The notes under the pieces: generated by a model | Seen by the model: the letters and a program-made list of their open reading frames with translations, nothing else | The model's database searches: none | Told to the model about the DNA's origin: nothing | Assembly (NCBI GenBank): GCA_026004435.1 | Contig: BPJD01000001.1 | Coordinates: 144,924-208,923 of the forward strand | Length of the DNA stretch: 64,000 nt | Source of the DNA: Patescibacteria group bacterium | GTDB lineage: Bacteria; Patescibacteriota; Microgenomatia; UBA1406; GWC2-37-13 | Direction of reading: 5' to 3' | Position numbers and translations under genes: made by a program | Part shown: piece after piece, positions 1-8,674 of the stretch | How positions within the stretch are numbered: position 1 is the stretch's first letter | How the letters are laid out: the number at the start of each line of letters is the position of its first letter

Positions 1-1
1 T

Positions 2-265
2 GGTAGAAAAAACAGACCATTTTATAGAATAGTTGTTATGGATAAGCGCAGAAAGCGCGAATCTGTTTATATAGACAAGATTGGCCATTATGATCCTTTT
101 GCCAAAGAGAGTGAACAATTAGTTATTGATAGTAATAAATTAAACCTTTGGCTGACACGGGGTGTTGAGCTGTCAGAAGGTGTAAGAAAGCTTTGGAAAA
201 AAATAAATAGATCTTCAAAGGCGCAGGAACAGGCAAAAAAAAATACAGACAATACATCTAACTGA
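2..265 (+). CDS. rpsP: 30S ribosomal protein S16 (5' partial)
   Basis: This is the C-terminal most of small-subunit protein S16, which binds 16S rRNA early in 30S assembly. The open frame runs off the left edge: before the internal ATG at 38 it reads GRKNRPFYRIVV, the classic S16 N-terminal strand, followed by VYIDKIGHYDPFA. About 87 residues are visible; S16 is usually 80-90, so roughly ten N-terminal residues lie outside the window. The lysine-rich tail is typical. Starting at the ATG at 38 would cut the conserved core, so that start is rejected. Confidence 0.93.
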   Translation, partial: GRKNRPFYRIVVMDKRRKRESVYIDKIGHYDPFAKESEQLVIDSNKLNLWLTRGVELSEGVRKLWKKINRSSKAQEQAKKNTDNTSN

Positions 266-274
266 ACTGCTTAA

Positions 275-967
275 TTACTTTACAAAAGGATTTCCTTTTA
301 TAGGATAAAAGTTGTCTGAAGACTCTATTAGATCTATTTGTATCTTACTGCTGATCTCAGACAAGAGTGTAAGATCATCTTTTGTTGGCAGTTCAATATT
401 TGTAATATCATTGTCAATCGTCTTGGGATCATAATAATAAAAGGTTAGATCAATCTTTACATTGGTGGCTTCATTGTTATAATTAACTTCATTAATTGTT
501 ATGAGTTTGCCTGACTTGAAGTTATAGTCTTTTAAAAAATTTAAAAAACTCTTTGGAGAAGAGGTTCCTTCAATTGTGATTACTAATTTTCCTGTTGCTG
601 AATCTGGTTTAACAGTGTATGAGACTGTAGCAAAGTTTGAGTCTCTGGCCAGCTTTTCAATTGCGGCAATAGTTTCAAACATATTATACTTATTGGGAAT
701 AAGCATATTGATTTGCTGGTAAAACTCATCAACAGCCTCGGTTGAGATGTTCATAGATTCAATTCTTTTTTTTACTTTTTCGTATCTGTCAATCTCTTCT
801 TGGATATTTTTTATATTTTGTTTTTTTTCAAGAACAGATGTTCTAAAGTAGATTGATACAGAAAATAATATTGCAATATTAACTACAAGCAGAATGAAAT
901 AAATCAGGTGCTCTTTAATAAGAGCAATAGTGTATTTGTCAAAATAATTATTTTTCTTGTTGTTCAT
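275..967 (-). CDS. pilO: Type IV pilus inner-membrane protein PilO-like
   Basis: PilO dimerises with PilN to form the periplasmic part of the type IV pilus alignment complex. The protein has a short cytoplasmic N-terminus, one membrane segment at about residues 15-42, a coiled coil at about 45-70, and a C-terminal ferredoxin-like domain, which is the PilO layout. It is last in a pilM-pilN-pilO order read leftwards. The ATG at 967 is preferred over an in-frame TTG at 973; the gene overlaps the end of pilN by 20 bp, which suggests translational coupling. Sequence identity to model PilO is low, so the call rests on order and topology. Confidence 0.75.
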   Translation of the reverse strand: MNNKKNNYFDKYTIALIKEHLIYFILLVVNIAILFSVSIYFRTSVLEKKQNIKNIQEEIDRYEKVKKRIESMNISTEAVDEFYQQINMLIPNKYNMFETIAAIEKLARDSNFATVSYTVKPDSATGKLVITIEGTSSPKSFLNFLKDYNFKSGKLITINEVNYNNEATNVKIDLTFYYYDPKTIDNDITNIELPTKDDLTLLSEISSKIQIDLIESSDNFYPIKGNPFVK

Positions 968-1616
968 ACTCAAAACTTAATTTGTTAAAGGTTCCTTCAA
1001 GATTAATCTCCAAATTTGAGTTGTCTGCATTTTGATCCAGAATAATGCCTTTTAACTCGAGTTTAGAAAACAAATTTAAAAAATCAGGATTCTCAATCAG
1101 ATCAAGTAACTCTTTGTAAGCTTCTTGGTTGAAGGTATTAAAGACTAAGGTGGTTTTTTGGCTTGTATCAAGCGACATATTTTTTAATTCAATTTTTTTG
1201 ATTAATTGAGCTGATTGAGTAGCTGTAGAGGCAGAGTCTGTTGCTGTTTCCTCCAGAATCTGATCTGAGGATACATCTAGATTGATTAGGTCGATGACTT
1301 TAGTATAATATGCTTTGAAGTTGGCATCATCGTTATTTAGATAGTCTTTTAAGATTTTAATTTTTTGAGCTATTACAGCTAATTTCTGGTTTCTGGCTGT
1401 GTTCTGTGATATTGTCTCAATTAAGTCACTTCTTGCTTTAGTAATTTTTCTAAGTTCAAGGCTTAGTCTGACATTGTCGTAAATAATTTTAGCTGTTATT
1501 GCAAAAACCAGCAATGTTATTGCTACTACTGTTTTTCTAATGTATGAAAAAATCTTTTCTTTTTTTTCAAAGCCTGAGATGCGTCTGGAAAAATTTATGC
1601 CTTTTCTAAATTTCAT
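948..1616 (-). CDS. pilN: Type IV pilus assembly protein PilN-like
   Basis: PilN is a bitopic membrane protein whose cytoplasmic N-terminus binds PilM and whose periplasmic domain pairs with PilO. The protein begins MKFRKGINF, close to the conserved INLLP-type PilM-binding tail, then has one membrane segment at about residues 30-52, a coiled coil, and a globular C-terminal domain. The ATG at 1616 overlaps the pilM stop by one base (TAATG), so it is chosen over the upstream in-frame ATG at 1640. A low-complexity serine/threonine stretch lies near the middle of the periplasmic part. Confidence 0.75.
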   Translation of the reverse strand: MKFRKGINFSRRISGFEKKEKIFSYIRKTVVAITLLVFAITAKIIYDNVRLSLELRKITKARSDLIETISQNTARNQKLAVIAQKIKILKDYLNNDDANFKAYYTKVIDLINLDVSSDQILEETATDSASTATQSAQLIKKIELKNMSLDTSQKTTLVFNTFNQEAYKELLDLIENPDFLNLFSKLELKGIILDQNADNSNLEINLEGTFNKLSFEYEQQEK

Positions 1617-2629
1617 TAGATTATCAGTCCTCCTAAACAATTAATAATATCATTGGCAAGGGCAGGGTTCTGATGTAGAATTTTGCTCTTATTAAGATCA
1701 ACTAAGTTGTTTATATTTATCTGAGCTAAACTGCATTTAATTGTTTGGGCTGTATACTGCGGTAGTCCCAGCACTTTGTTTGCTCCTGAGGTAAATATAA
1801 TGTTTTTAACAATTGAACCATATTTGCTTTGGGCAACATTCACCGATTGGTATATCTCTCTGGTAAAATCAGACAGTATTGGTTTAAGTATCTCAGTTAA
1901 GTTGTTAGAATTAATCTGAGTTGCCGAAAGAATTTTTTCAGCTTCTGCTTTGGTAATGTTGGCAAACAAGGCTAGCTCTTTAATAAAGAGATTGTATCCG
2001 TTTTGAAAGGTATGAGAGTTGTAGATAAGCCTTCTTTGTTCATTGTAAAAATATACTGTCGTTGTATTGTAATCAAAGTTTATAAGCAGGGAGTCGCTAA
2101 GTTTAAGCTCACTGGCATAGGTTATGGTTTTTCCTAAAGCTGATAACTGGTTTTCAATTCTTTCTGGTATAAAGCCGACTACCTCAAATAGATTAATTAG
2201 TTTCTGGATATGAGTTTTTTCAACAGCTACAATCATTATTAAAAGTTTTTTCTTGTCTATTGTTTCTTCAAGCACATCAATGTCTATATTAACCTTGTTT
2301 AACGGTAAAGGAATAAACTGATCTGCCTGAAATCTTACAGCTGCGTAAAGTTCTTTTTCCCTTAAGTTTGGGTAAATTTTAAAGTTGTTATAAGTTATTG
2401 CATCAGGAATAATAACAGATATTTTTTTGCTTTTGGTTCCAAGTTTATCAAGCACTGCTTTAAGCCTATGACCTTGATTGTTGAAAATATTGGCATTATT
2501 GCTGAAATAAAAATCTTCTTCAGCTGGTTCTATAACAATATTGTCAATCTCAAACTTGTTTTTATTAAGCTGTCCTGTTATTGCTTTGATTTGATTAACA
2601 GATATTTCAACAACTGTGTTTTTTGCCAT
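1616..2629 (-). CDS. pilM: Type IV pilus assembly protein PilM (actin-like)
   Basis: PilM is the cytoplasmic actin-fold protein that docks on the PilN tail and links the pilus motor to the membrane alignment complex. The 337-aa length fits the family. The segment RFQADQFIPLPLNKVNIDID at about residues 98-117 matches the conserved PilM stretch between the 1A and 1C subdomains, followed by a GFIPERIE stretch. It is the first gene of the pilM-N-O set and has its own promoter 12 bp upstream. No prepilin peptidase or PilB/PilT motor is in the window. Confidence 0.85.
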   Translation of the reverse strand: MAKNTVVEISVNQIKAITGQLNKNKFEIDNIVIEPAEEDFYFSNNANIFNNQGHRLKAVLDKLGTKSKKISVIIPDAITYNNFKIYPNLREKELYAAVRFQADQFIPLPLNKVNIDIDVLEETIDKKKLLIMIVAVEKTHIQKLINLFEVVGFIPERIENQLSALGKTITYASELKLSDSLLINFDYNTTTVYFYNEQRRLIYNSHTFQNGYNLFIKELALFANITKAEAEKILSATQINSNNLTEILKPILSDFTREIYQSVNVAQSKYGSIVKNIIFTSGANKVLGLPQYTAQTIKCSLAQININNLVDLNKSKILHQNPALANDIINCLGGLII

Positions 2630-2640
2630 AGTTTAATTAA

Positions 2641-2669
2641 AATATAAACTATTTTGATTAATTGTTCAA
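2641..2669 (-). promoter_or_regulatory. Promoter of pilMNO
   Basis: On the minus strand TTGAAC (2664-2669) and TATATT (2641-2646) are separated by exactly 17 bp. The expected start site is about 5 nt before the pilM ATG, so the mRNA would be nearly leaderless. Confidence 0.6.
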
Positions 2670-2688
2670 TCAATTATTTTCAGGTAGT

Positions 2689-3264
2689 TTACTCAAGTTT
2701 GAATTGATTTATTTTAAGAATAGTTGATCCTTTAAACATCATTGTTGGCACTGTCAAACTACTGGTTCTATAAATTGAGTTAAACGAGTATTCTATTAAA
2801 ATATTGTCTCCATTTAATTTTTCAGCTGATATCTGAAAGTTTTCAATTGATATATTGTTGTCAGTTAATTTGTTTTCTGTTAAGTTTTCATAAACACTAA
2901 TTTTATTTTCATTAGTTAAAATTGTTAATGTGTATGTTGGTACAGGGCTTTTGTTATACTCTATATATAAGCCGTTATTTGATGTAATCTTTCCTCCTAC
3001 ATCTAACTCAATTACATTTGTAGGATTTGCCACTCCTACTGCTCTTACTTTTGATGTATAATTGGAGTTGTTTTTTTCAATATAGGTTTTTATTGCATCA
3101 ACTGTTTCAGTAGAGTTTTCCAGCAAATTTTGTATTGCCAATAATTTTGCCTGCTCTCGAATAACTGAAATTATTGAGATAAACAAAGCAGGCAGGATTA
3201 GACCTAAAATTGCCAGAACTGTCAGCACCTCAATAAGAGAAAACCCAAGTTTTGTTTTTTTCAT
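2689..3264 (-). CDS. Prepilin-like protein (type IV pilin N-terminus)
   Basis: The protein opens with a type III signal peptide, KLGFSLIEVLTVLAILGL, with cleavage expected after the glycine and the glutamate at mature position 5 present. The hydrophobic helix is followed by a 150-residue globular domain rich in asparagine and threonine. It is probably a minor pilin of the PilV/PilW kind. The start overlaps the stop of the Wzy-like gene by 4 bp, so the two are co-transcribed, and pilMNO follows in the same direction. The exact pilin class cannot be told from sequence alone. Confidence 0.8.
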   Translation of the reverse strand: MKKTKLGFSLIEVLTVLAILGLILPALFISIISVIREQAKLLAIQNLLENSTETVDAIKTYIEKNNSNYTSKVRAVGVANPTNVIELDVGGKITSNNGLYIEYNKSPVPTYTLTILTNENKISVYENLTENKLTDNNISIENFQISAEKLNGDNILIEYSFNSIYRTSSLTVPTMMFKGSTILKINQFKLE

Positions 3265-5351
3265 AAGCTTTCTAATGAGTTTATTTCATTTGTAATATCA
3301 GGATTGTTAAGTTTTTTATTTACTTCTTCTAAATATTTGATAGCTTGTTCTTTTGACTCTGTAAGCAAAACATATTTAGAGTATAGCAGATGCGAAGGAA
3401 TATAATCTGGTTTTAAGGCTATAAGTTGTTTCATAGTTGTATTTTTAATCTCAGTCAGTTTGTCTTTGTTATCTTGATAGTAAAGGAACTTAAGAAAATT
3501 ATACATATAAAAGGAGCTTATCTCTGTGGGGGCTATTTTATGAGCTTGTTCAAGTTGTTTGATTCCATACTCTAAATCAGATTTTTGTAGATCAGCTTGG
3601 TAAAAATAAAAAGCATTCCTGCCAGCATTTTTTTTATAAATTATGTTGTAGGGTGATTTATTTATTGCTGATTCATTAATTTCTTTTATCTTATTTTTAC
3701 TAATGTCGTAAATCTCTATTGCTGTGTTAGTCTCATCTTCATTAAGTTGTGTTACCAAAAGATATAGCTGAGCTTTAGCAGAAGATAGTTCAGTCTGATA
3801 ATTAGGGTGGCTTAAAAGTTTTGACGCTTGCAATAAGCTGTTTTGAGCAGTTATGAAATCAGACTGTTTTTTAGCCTGCAATCCTTGTTCGTATAACAGA
3901 TCTGCTCTAAATAATAACTGGATAAGATAAATTGAGATAAACATAAAAACTACTGATGCTGTTGTTTTAATATTTGTTATAAAATGTTTTTGATTAGACT
4001 GATTTTTGTCGTAAATAATAAGAGCAGCGTTCAGCAAAAAAATATACAAGGAAGTTGTAGTAGTAGAAAAGCTTGTGAAATTGTTGATATTAATATTTAA
4101 AAAACCTGCAGCAATTACTAGATAGAAGAGATTTTTTGTTTTCAAGTAACTGTAAAGGCTGATTATCATAGGCATAATTACTAAAGCAATATAGGCTGAG
4201 AATCCTATTATGCCTTCTGTTGCCAGATAGTTTAGAAATTCATTATGAGCTTTATTGTAGATATAGTTCCATTCAGAGATCATATTATGCTCTGCTGGTC
4301 TGGTAAAAAAATAGGAAATGCCAAAGGTTTCTGGACCAGTGCCAAAGACAGGGTATCTTTTAAACAATTCCCAAGCGCCTTTCCAGACTATAAGTCTTAT
4401 TTTGCCTGAGTCTGTTATTGGTTCTGATGTCTCAATCTCTGTTTGGTTGATCTGAACGCTGGTGTCTAATGATTTGTCTTGGCTAAGATCAGTTAGGTTT
4501 CTGATTCTTTCTGTTATAAAAGATTTATCAGTAAAGATGGCAAGTATTAAAATTATTGTTATTAGCAAATAATTTAGGTTAGGTTTAGCTATTTTTTTAT
4601 TAAGATAACCTAAGACCAAGAACATAAAAACTGAGACAATCATAGCAAACTGTCCTGTAAGGGATCTTGTAAAGATCAGTGCAATAGAATTAACTGCAAG
4701 AAAAATAAGATAAATTATTAATGATCTTTTGTTTTTGCTTTTTGCTATAAGATAACTTAGAAAAACTAAGTTTACGCCTAAATAATTTGCCAACCAGTTA
4801 GGCTGACCTAATGTTGAAAATATGCGTTCTGCTGGTTTGAAGTTCTCTGTCCAGCAGGTATTAGTTATGGTGTTGGATAACACATAACAGATCAGATCAA
4901 TATTGTACTTGCTGAGAATTCCAATTATACTTACAAAAACTGATGTTAAGGCTGACAGTTGTAGTAATTTAAGCAATTGCTTTTTGTTGAGTGTAAAGAT
5001 TAATGAATAGAAAAGCAAAAAGTAATAAATTGATGATAATACTCCTCCATTGAACCTACCATAGTAGCCAAAAAAAGATGTCCAACGGTCAATTGTAATA
5101 AAAACACCAAGCATCTGAACAATTGTAAAGATTAAAACAGCGTAGAATACTTTGTGATTTAAATATATTTTTTTTGGGTTGATTATAAAAGAGAGACCAA
5201 AGATAAAGGTTGTAAAAAGGTAAATAGTTATAAGTTTATTAAACTCAAATATCTCGGTTGTGTGTTTATAAAAAATCAATGGTGTTAAAATAAATAAAGA
5301 GTATGTTAAGATTAAAACAGTTTCTCTTAGTTTTTGTATGAAATCTTCCAT
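3261..5351 (-). CDS. O-antigen ligase/polymerase (Wzy-like) membrane protein with TPR tail
   Basis: This is a 696-aa integral membrane protein with about a dozen membrane segments in the first 480 residues. The Wzy_C-type periplasmic loop is visible: a KGAWELFKRYPVFGTGPETF stretch followed by KAHNEFLNYLATEGIIGF, which holds the histidine typical of WaaL/Wzy/PglL enzymes. Roughly 200 C-terminal residues form TPR-like helices. Such proteins join or polymerise sugar chains on a lipid carrier; a PglL-type pilin oligosaccharyltransferase is possible given the prepilin next door. An upstream ATG at 5462 would run deep into the divergent MreB-like gene, so 5351 is chosen. Confidence 0.75.
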   Translation of the reverse strand: MEDFIQKLRETVLILTYSLFILTPLIFYKHTTEIFEFNKLITIYLFTTFIFGLSFIINPKKIYLNHKVFYAVLIFTIVQMLGVFITIDRWTSFFGYYGRFNGGVLSSIYYFLLFYSLIFTLNKKQLLKLLQLSALTSVFVSIIGILSKYNIDLICYVLSNTITNTCWTENFKPAERIFSTLGQPNWLANYLGVNLVFLSYLIAKSKNKRSLIIYLIFLAVNSIALIFTRSLTGQFAMIVSVFMFLVLGYLNKKIAKPNLNYLLITIILILAIFTDKSFITERIRNLTDLSQDKSLDTSVQINQTEIETSEPITDSGKIRLIVWKGAWELFKRYPVFGTGPETFGISYFFTRPAEHNMISEWNYIYNKAHNEFLNYLATEGIIGFSAYIALVIMPMIISLYSYLKTKNLFYLVIAAGFLNININNFTSFSTTTTSLYIFLLNAALIIYDKNQSNQKHFITNIKTTASVVFMFISIYLIQLLFRADLLYEQGLQAKKQSDFITAQNSLLQASKLLSHPNYQTELSSAKAQLYLLVTQLNEDETNTAIEIYDISKNKIKEINESAINKSPYNIIYKKNAGRNAFYFYQADLQKSDLEYGIKQLEQAHKIAPTEISSFYMYNFLKFLYYQDNKDKLTEIKNTTMKQLIALKPDYIPSHLLYSKYVLLTESKEQAIKYLEEVNKKLNNPDITNEINSLESL

Positions 5352-6414
5352 TAATTTAAATATAAATAAATTTTTGTCTAAATTCAAAATAGATATCTTT
5401 AATTTTCCCAGATTTTGTTTTGATTTTGGTACTAATTTTGTAAGAATTGGCATAAGCGACAAGGGTGTTATTCAGGAGAATAATGTTATTGCTCATCATA
5501 TTTACAGAGATAAGTACTTATTTTATGGAAAGGAAGCAAAGGAGCTAATTGGCAAGACTCCAAAAATAATAAAGATAATTCATCCAGTTCAGAAAGGAGT
5601 TATCAATGACTTTGATGCGTTTTACAACCTACTAAGTTTTATAAAAGAAGATCAGTTGTTAGGCAGTTGGGCAAACCTTAAGTTTGCTCCATACTTTTCC
5701 TATGCTGTTGTTGGTATTCCAAATTTTGCCACAGAGATTGAACAAAGAGCTTCAAAAGAAGTTTTGCAGAAACTTGGCTTCAATCAGGTATTTCTTGTGC
5801 CTTCTGCCATAGCTTGTGCAGCCTCATTAGTAGATGATCTTTTTGTTAGTAAACCTTTTATAATTCTTGATCTTGGCGCAGGCAAGGTTGAGGTATCTAT
5901 AATTAGTAAAGGCGGTGTTGTTTTAAGCAGATACCTTGATTTTGGAGGATTTTTTTTGGATGAAAGAATTAGGCATTATCTCCATCTAAAGTATGCTGTT
6001 GCTGTTGGCTATGCTACAGCTGAGAGACTTAAAATTGAGCTTTTAAACTTTAACAACAGTGAAAAGCAGATTACTGTTAAAGGGAAGGCTTTGGATACAG
6101 GTTTGCCAAAAGAGATTAAGGTAAAAACCTCTGAAATTTTAGAAGCTTTGTATCCTTCAATTACCAGAATTGTTGATGAAGTTAAAAACATTATTGAAGA
6201 ATCTCCTCCTGAGATTGTTGAGGATATTACAACTAATGGTGTATATCTAGTTGGAGGTCTAAGTTTTATTGATGGTTTAGATAAATTTTTATCAGATGAG
6301 GTTAAGGTTAAGGTAAATAAAGTAGATAATCCGACGCGGTCTCAGATTGATGGCTTATTAAAGATAGCTAAATCTCCTCAGCTATTAAGGGTAGTAAAAC
6401 TTCCTGATGTTTAA
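5338..6414 (+). CDS. Divergent MreB-like actin homologue
   Basis: MreB filaments organise cell-wall synthesis under the membrane. Family signatures appear in order: FDFGTNFVRIGI (phosphate 1 region), YGKEAKELIGKTP with VQKGVINDFDAF, DLGAGKVEVSIISKGGVV (phosphate 2; DIGGGT in standard MreB), TAERLKIEL, TGLPKEIKV and GVYLVGGLSFIDGLDKFL (adenosine site). The 358-aa length is normal. It carries an N-terminal extension of about 25 residues and the second phosphate loop has lost its GGT triplet, so it may be a specialised paralogue. Its start overlaps the start of the divergent Wzy-like gene by 14 bp. Confidence 0.72.
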   Translation: MKSSINLNINKFLSKFKIDIFNFPRFCFDFGTNFVRIGISDKGVIQENNVIAHHIYRDKYLFYGKEAKELIGKTPKIIKIIHPVQKGVINDFDAFYNLLSFIKEDQLLGSWANLKFAPYFSYAVVGIPNFATEIEQRASKEVLQKLGFNQVFLVPSAIACAASLVDDLFVSKPFIILDLGAGKVEVSIISKGGVVLSRYLDFGGFFLDERIRHYLHLKYAVAVGYATAERLKIELLNFNNSEKQITVKGKALDTGLPKEIKVKTSEILEALYPSITRIVDEVKNIIEESPPEIVEDITTNGVYLVGGLSFIDGLDKFLSDEVKVKVNKVDNPTRSQIDGLLKIAKSPQLLRVVKLPDV

Positions 6415-6446
6415 TGGGTTAAATTTAGAATCTAACAGATATTCTT

Positions 6447-6477
6447 CAGTTAAGGAATAAAACCGGACTAGGAGTTT
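6447..6477 (-). other. 3' arm of 16S processing stem
   Basis: This segment is the inverted partner of 8025-8055. In the minus-strand transcript the two arms pair over about 26 bp with one G-U pair, bringing the two ends of the 16S together as in RNase III processing stems. Confidence 0.75.
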
Positions 6478-6494
6478 AAGGTAAGAACAAAAAG

Positions 6495-8021
6495 AAAGGA
6501 GGTGATCCAGCCGCACCTTCCAGTACGGCTACCTTGTTACAACTTAACCCCCATCACCATCGACTTCCTCCCCGCCTAAAACGGCGGGTTCAGAAATCAA
6601 TGACTTTGGTGGCTTGATGGGCAGTGTGTGCAAGAGGCAAGAACGTATTCACCGCGGCATAGCTGATCCGCGATTACTACTAATTCCGCGTTCATGAGGT
6701 CGAGTTTCAGACCTCAATCCCCACTGAGAACAGGTTTGTGGGATTTGCTCCCTGTTGCCAGTTAGCATCCCATTGTCCTGTTCATTGTAGCATGTGTGTA
6801 GCCCAAGGCGTAAGGGCCATGCTGACTTGACGTCTGCCCCTCCTTCCTCCCCGATAAAGTATCGGGGCAGTTTCCTATGACAAATTTAACATAGGATGGG
6901 GGTTGCGCTCGTTGTCCCACTTAAGGGCACTCCTCACGGAACGAGCTGACGACAGCCATGCAGCACCTGTCTTGCCTTTCCGATTAAATCGGAATCATTC
7001 CGTATTTCTACGGAACTTGACGGCAAGATGTCAAGCCTTGGTGAGGTTCTTCGGTTTGTCTCGAATTGAACCACATGCTCCACTAGTTGTGTGCCTCCCC
7101 GCCAATTCCTTTGAGTTTCAACCTTGCGATCGTACTTCCCAGGCGGCTGGCTTAACGCGTTAGCTTCGCTACACCCTCCTGAAGAATCAGAAGAATGCGG
7201 CTAGCCAGCATGCGTTTAGGGCTAGGACTACCCGGGTCTCTAATCCGGTTCGCTCCCCTAGCTTTCGTGTCTCAGCGTCAGCTTACTTTCAGAGACTCGC
7301 CTTCGCCACTGGTGTTCCCTAGGGTATCAACGCATTTCACCGCTCCTCCCTAAGTTCCAGTCTCCCTAAAGTAAGCTCAAGCTAAAAAGTATTTCAGCCT
7401 TGTCCGAGGTTGAGCCTCGGGCTTTAAGCCAAAACTTTTTTAGCAGCCTACACGACGCTTTACGCCCAGTAATACCGGATAACGCTTGAGGCCCACGTAT
7501 CACCGACGCTTCTGGCACGAAGTTAGCGGCCCCTTTCTAGTAGGATACTGTCAACCCACCTAAGAAGGCAGGCTTCATCTCCTACCACAGCGGTTTACAC
7601 TCGTAAAGAGCTTCTTCCCGCACGCGGTGTCGCGGGGTCAGGCTTTCGCCCATTGCCCACTATTCCTGATTGCTGCGCCCCGTAGGGCTGGAGCCCGTGT
7701 CTCAGTGCTCCTCTGGCCGATCATCCTCCCAGACCGGCTACCCGTCGTAGGCTTGGTAGGCCATTACCCTACCAACTACCTGATAGGCCGCAGGCCCCTC
7801 CCTAAGTGAGCAGTTAAGCCCTTTATTCTGACTATAATGTCAGAAACTATAGAGTATTACCCCCGATTTCTCGAGGCTATCCTCTGCTTAGGGGCAGGTT
7901 CCTACGTGTTACTCAGCCGTCCGCCGCTACCCTAAACCACGAGGGATTAGGGACGCTCGACTTGCATATCTCAGGCACACCGCCAGCGTTCATCCTGAGC
8001 TAGGATCAAACTCTTACCAAA
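6495..8021 (-). rRNA. rrs: 16S ribosomal RNA, full length
   Basis: The 3' end carries the anti-Shine-Dalgarno (GGATCACCTCCTTT on the minus strand) and the 5' end carries AGAGTTTGATCC at 8014-8003. The length is about 1,527 nt, so there is no intron. The conserved CAACGAGCGCAACCC block is intact, while the 530 loop, 790 loop and 1400/1490 decoding helix carry substitutions, several of them compensatory pairs. Helix 44 ends in a GC hairpin with a TTTTA loop. No tRNA or 23S gene follows: an MreB-like gene on the other strand ends 80 bp away, so the 16S gene is unlinked from 23S. Confidence 0.97.
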
Positions 8022-8024
8022 ACT

Positions 8025-8055
8025 AGTTTCCTAGTCCGATTTTATTCCTTAACTG
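8025..8055 (-). other. 5' arm of 16S processing stem
   Basis: Leader arm that pairs with 6447-6477 (see that entry). It lies directly before the mature 5' end. Confidence 0.75.
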
Positions 8056-8107
8056 TTAAGGTGCAGCAGCAAAACTGTATTAAAAAATTGTAGTTTTGTA
8101 GTATTGT

Positions 8108-8136
8108 ATTATATGTATAAATGCTCATATTGTCAA
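8108..8136 (-). promoter_or_regulatory. 16S rRNA promoter, perfect consensus
   Basis: On the minus strand TTGACA (8131-8136) and TATAAT (8108-8113) are separated by 17 bp, a perfect sigma-70 promoter. Transcription would start near 8101, giving an 80-nt leader containing the processing arm. The -35 box lies 5 bp from the end of the mobile element at 8142. Confidence 0.9.
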
Positions 8137-8141
8137 GCTCT

Positions 8142-8626
8142 TGTATAATCCGGGTACATAGACAACAGTTTCATTAAATTATAATTCTCATTATACTATT
8201 CAATAGGTGGCTTATAATTAACTGCCTGATGCGGCCTTTAAAGATATAAAAAATTAACCAATTTGTTAATCTCTTGTTTGCCTTTTTAAGGTCCATCTCT
8301 GTGATAATGCCTCAAAATTACTCATCCATCTGCATAAACTCCTCCTGTAAGCTCCTAGTAAATTTTTCATGTACTTTTTGCTTTGGCAAAATCAAGTGTT
8401 TTTCTTCTTCTTTTTTTTGGCCTTCTAGAAAGTATCCTTGTTTTGGTGAAACTTTTAACCAAAAGTCTTGGGAGACTATGTCCTGAACCGAACTTGTTCT
8501 GTTTTAGGATTATATTTTATAGATAATGTCTCTGCATCTTTTAATGATTCTTTACCTAATTCCATATCGTTTGATGATAAAAATTGATATAGAAGTGTTA
8601 GCTATGTATCTCAACTTGCACAGGCA
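8142..8626 (-). mobile_element. 485-bp transposase-derived element, copy 1
   Basis: This is the most diverged of three copies (others at 20152 and 34301). Read on the minus strand it encodes a broken C-terminal piece of an rve-type (IS3/IS481-like) DDE transposase. The ends are imperfect inverted repeats (TGTATAA... and ...TTGCACA). The pentamer GCTCT occurs just outside the left end (8137-8141) and at 8627-8631, a possible target duplication if the right end is taken 4 bp further out. An antisense open frame at 8274-8486 is only a shadow of this remnant. Confidence 0.8.
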
Positions 8627-8639
8627 GCTCTTAAATTTT

Positions 8640-8668
8640 TTGTAAAATTAAGATAAATATCTTATAAT
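8640..8668 (+). promoter_or_regulatory. Promoter of the prenyl synthase operon
   Basis: TTGTAA (8640-8645) and TATAAT (8663-8668) are 17 bp apart. The expected start site falls on the ATG at 8675, so the transcript is probably leaderless. Confidence 0.7.
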
Positions 8669-8674
8669 ATTGAT

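Noticed and set aside
6903..7809. Open frames on the plus strand at 6903-7163 and 7627-7809
   Set aside because: They lie antisense inside the 16S rRNA gene.
6495..8021. Self-splicing intron or protein insert in 16S, common in this bacterial group
   Set aside because: The gene is about 1,527 nt with conserved blocks at normal spacing.
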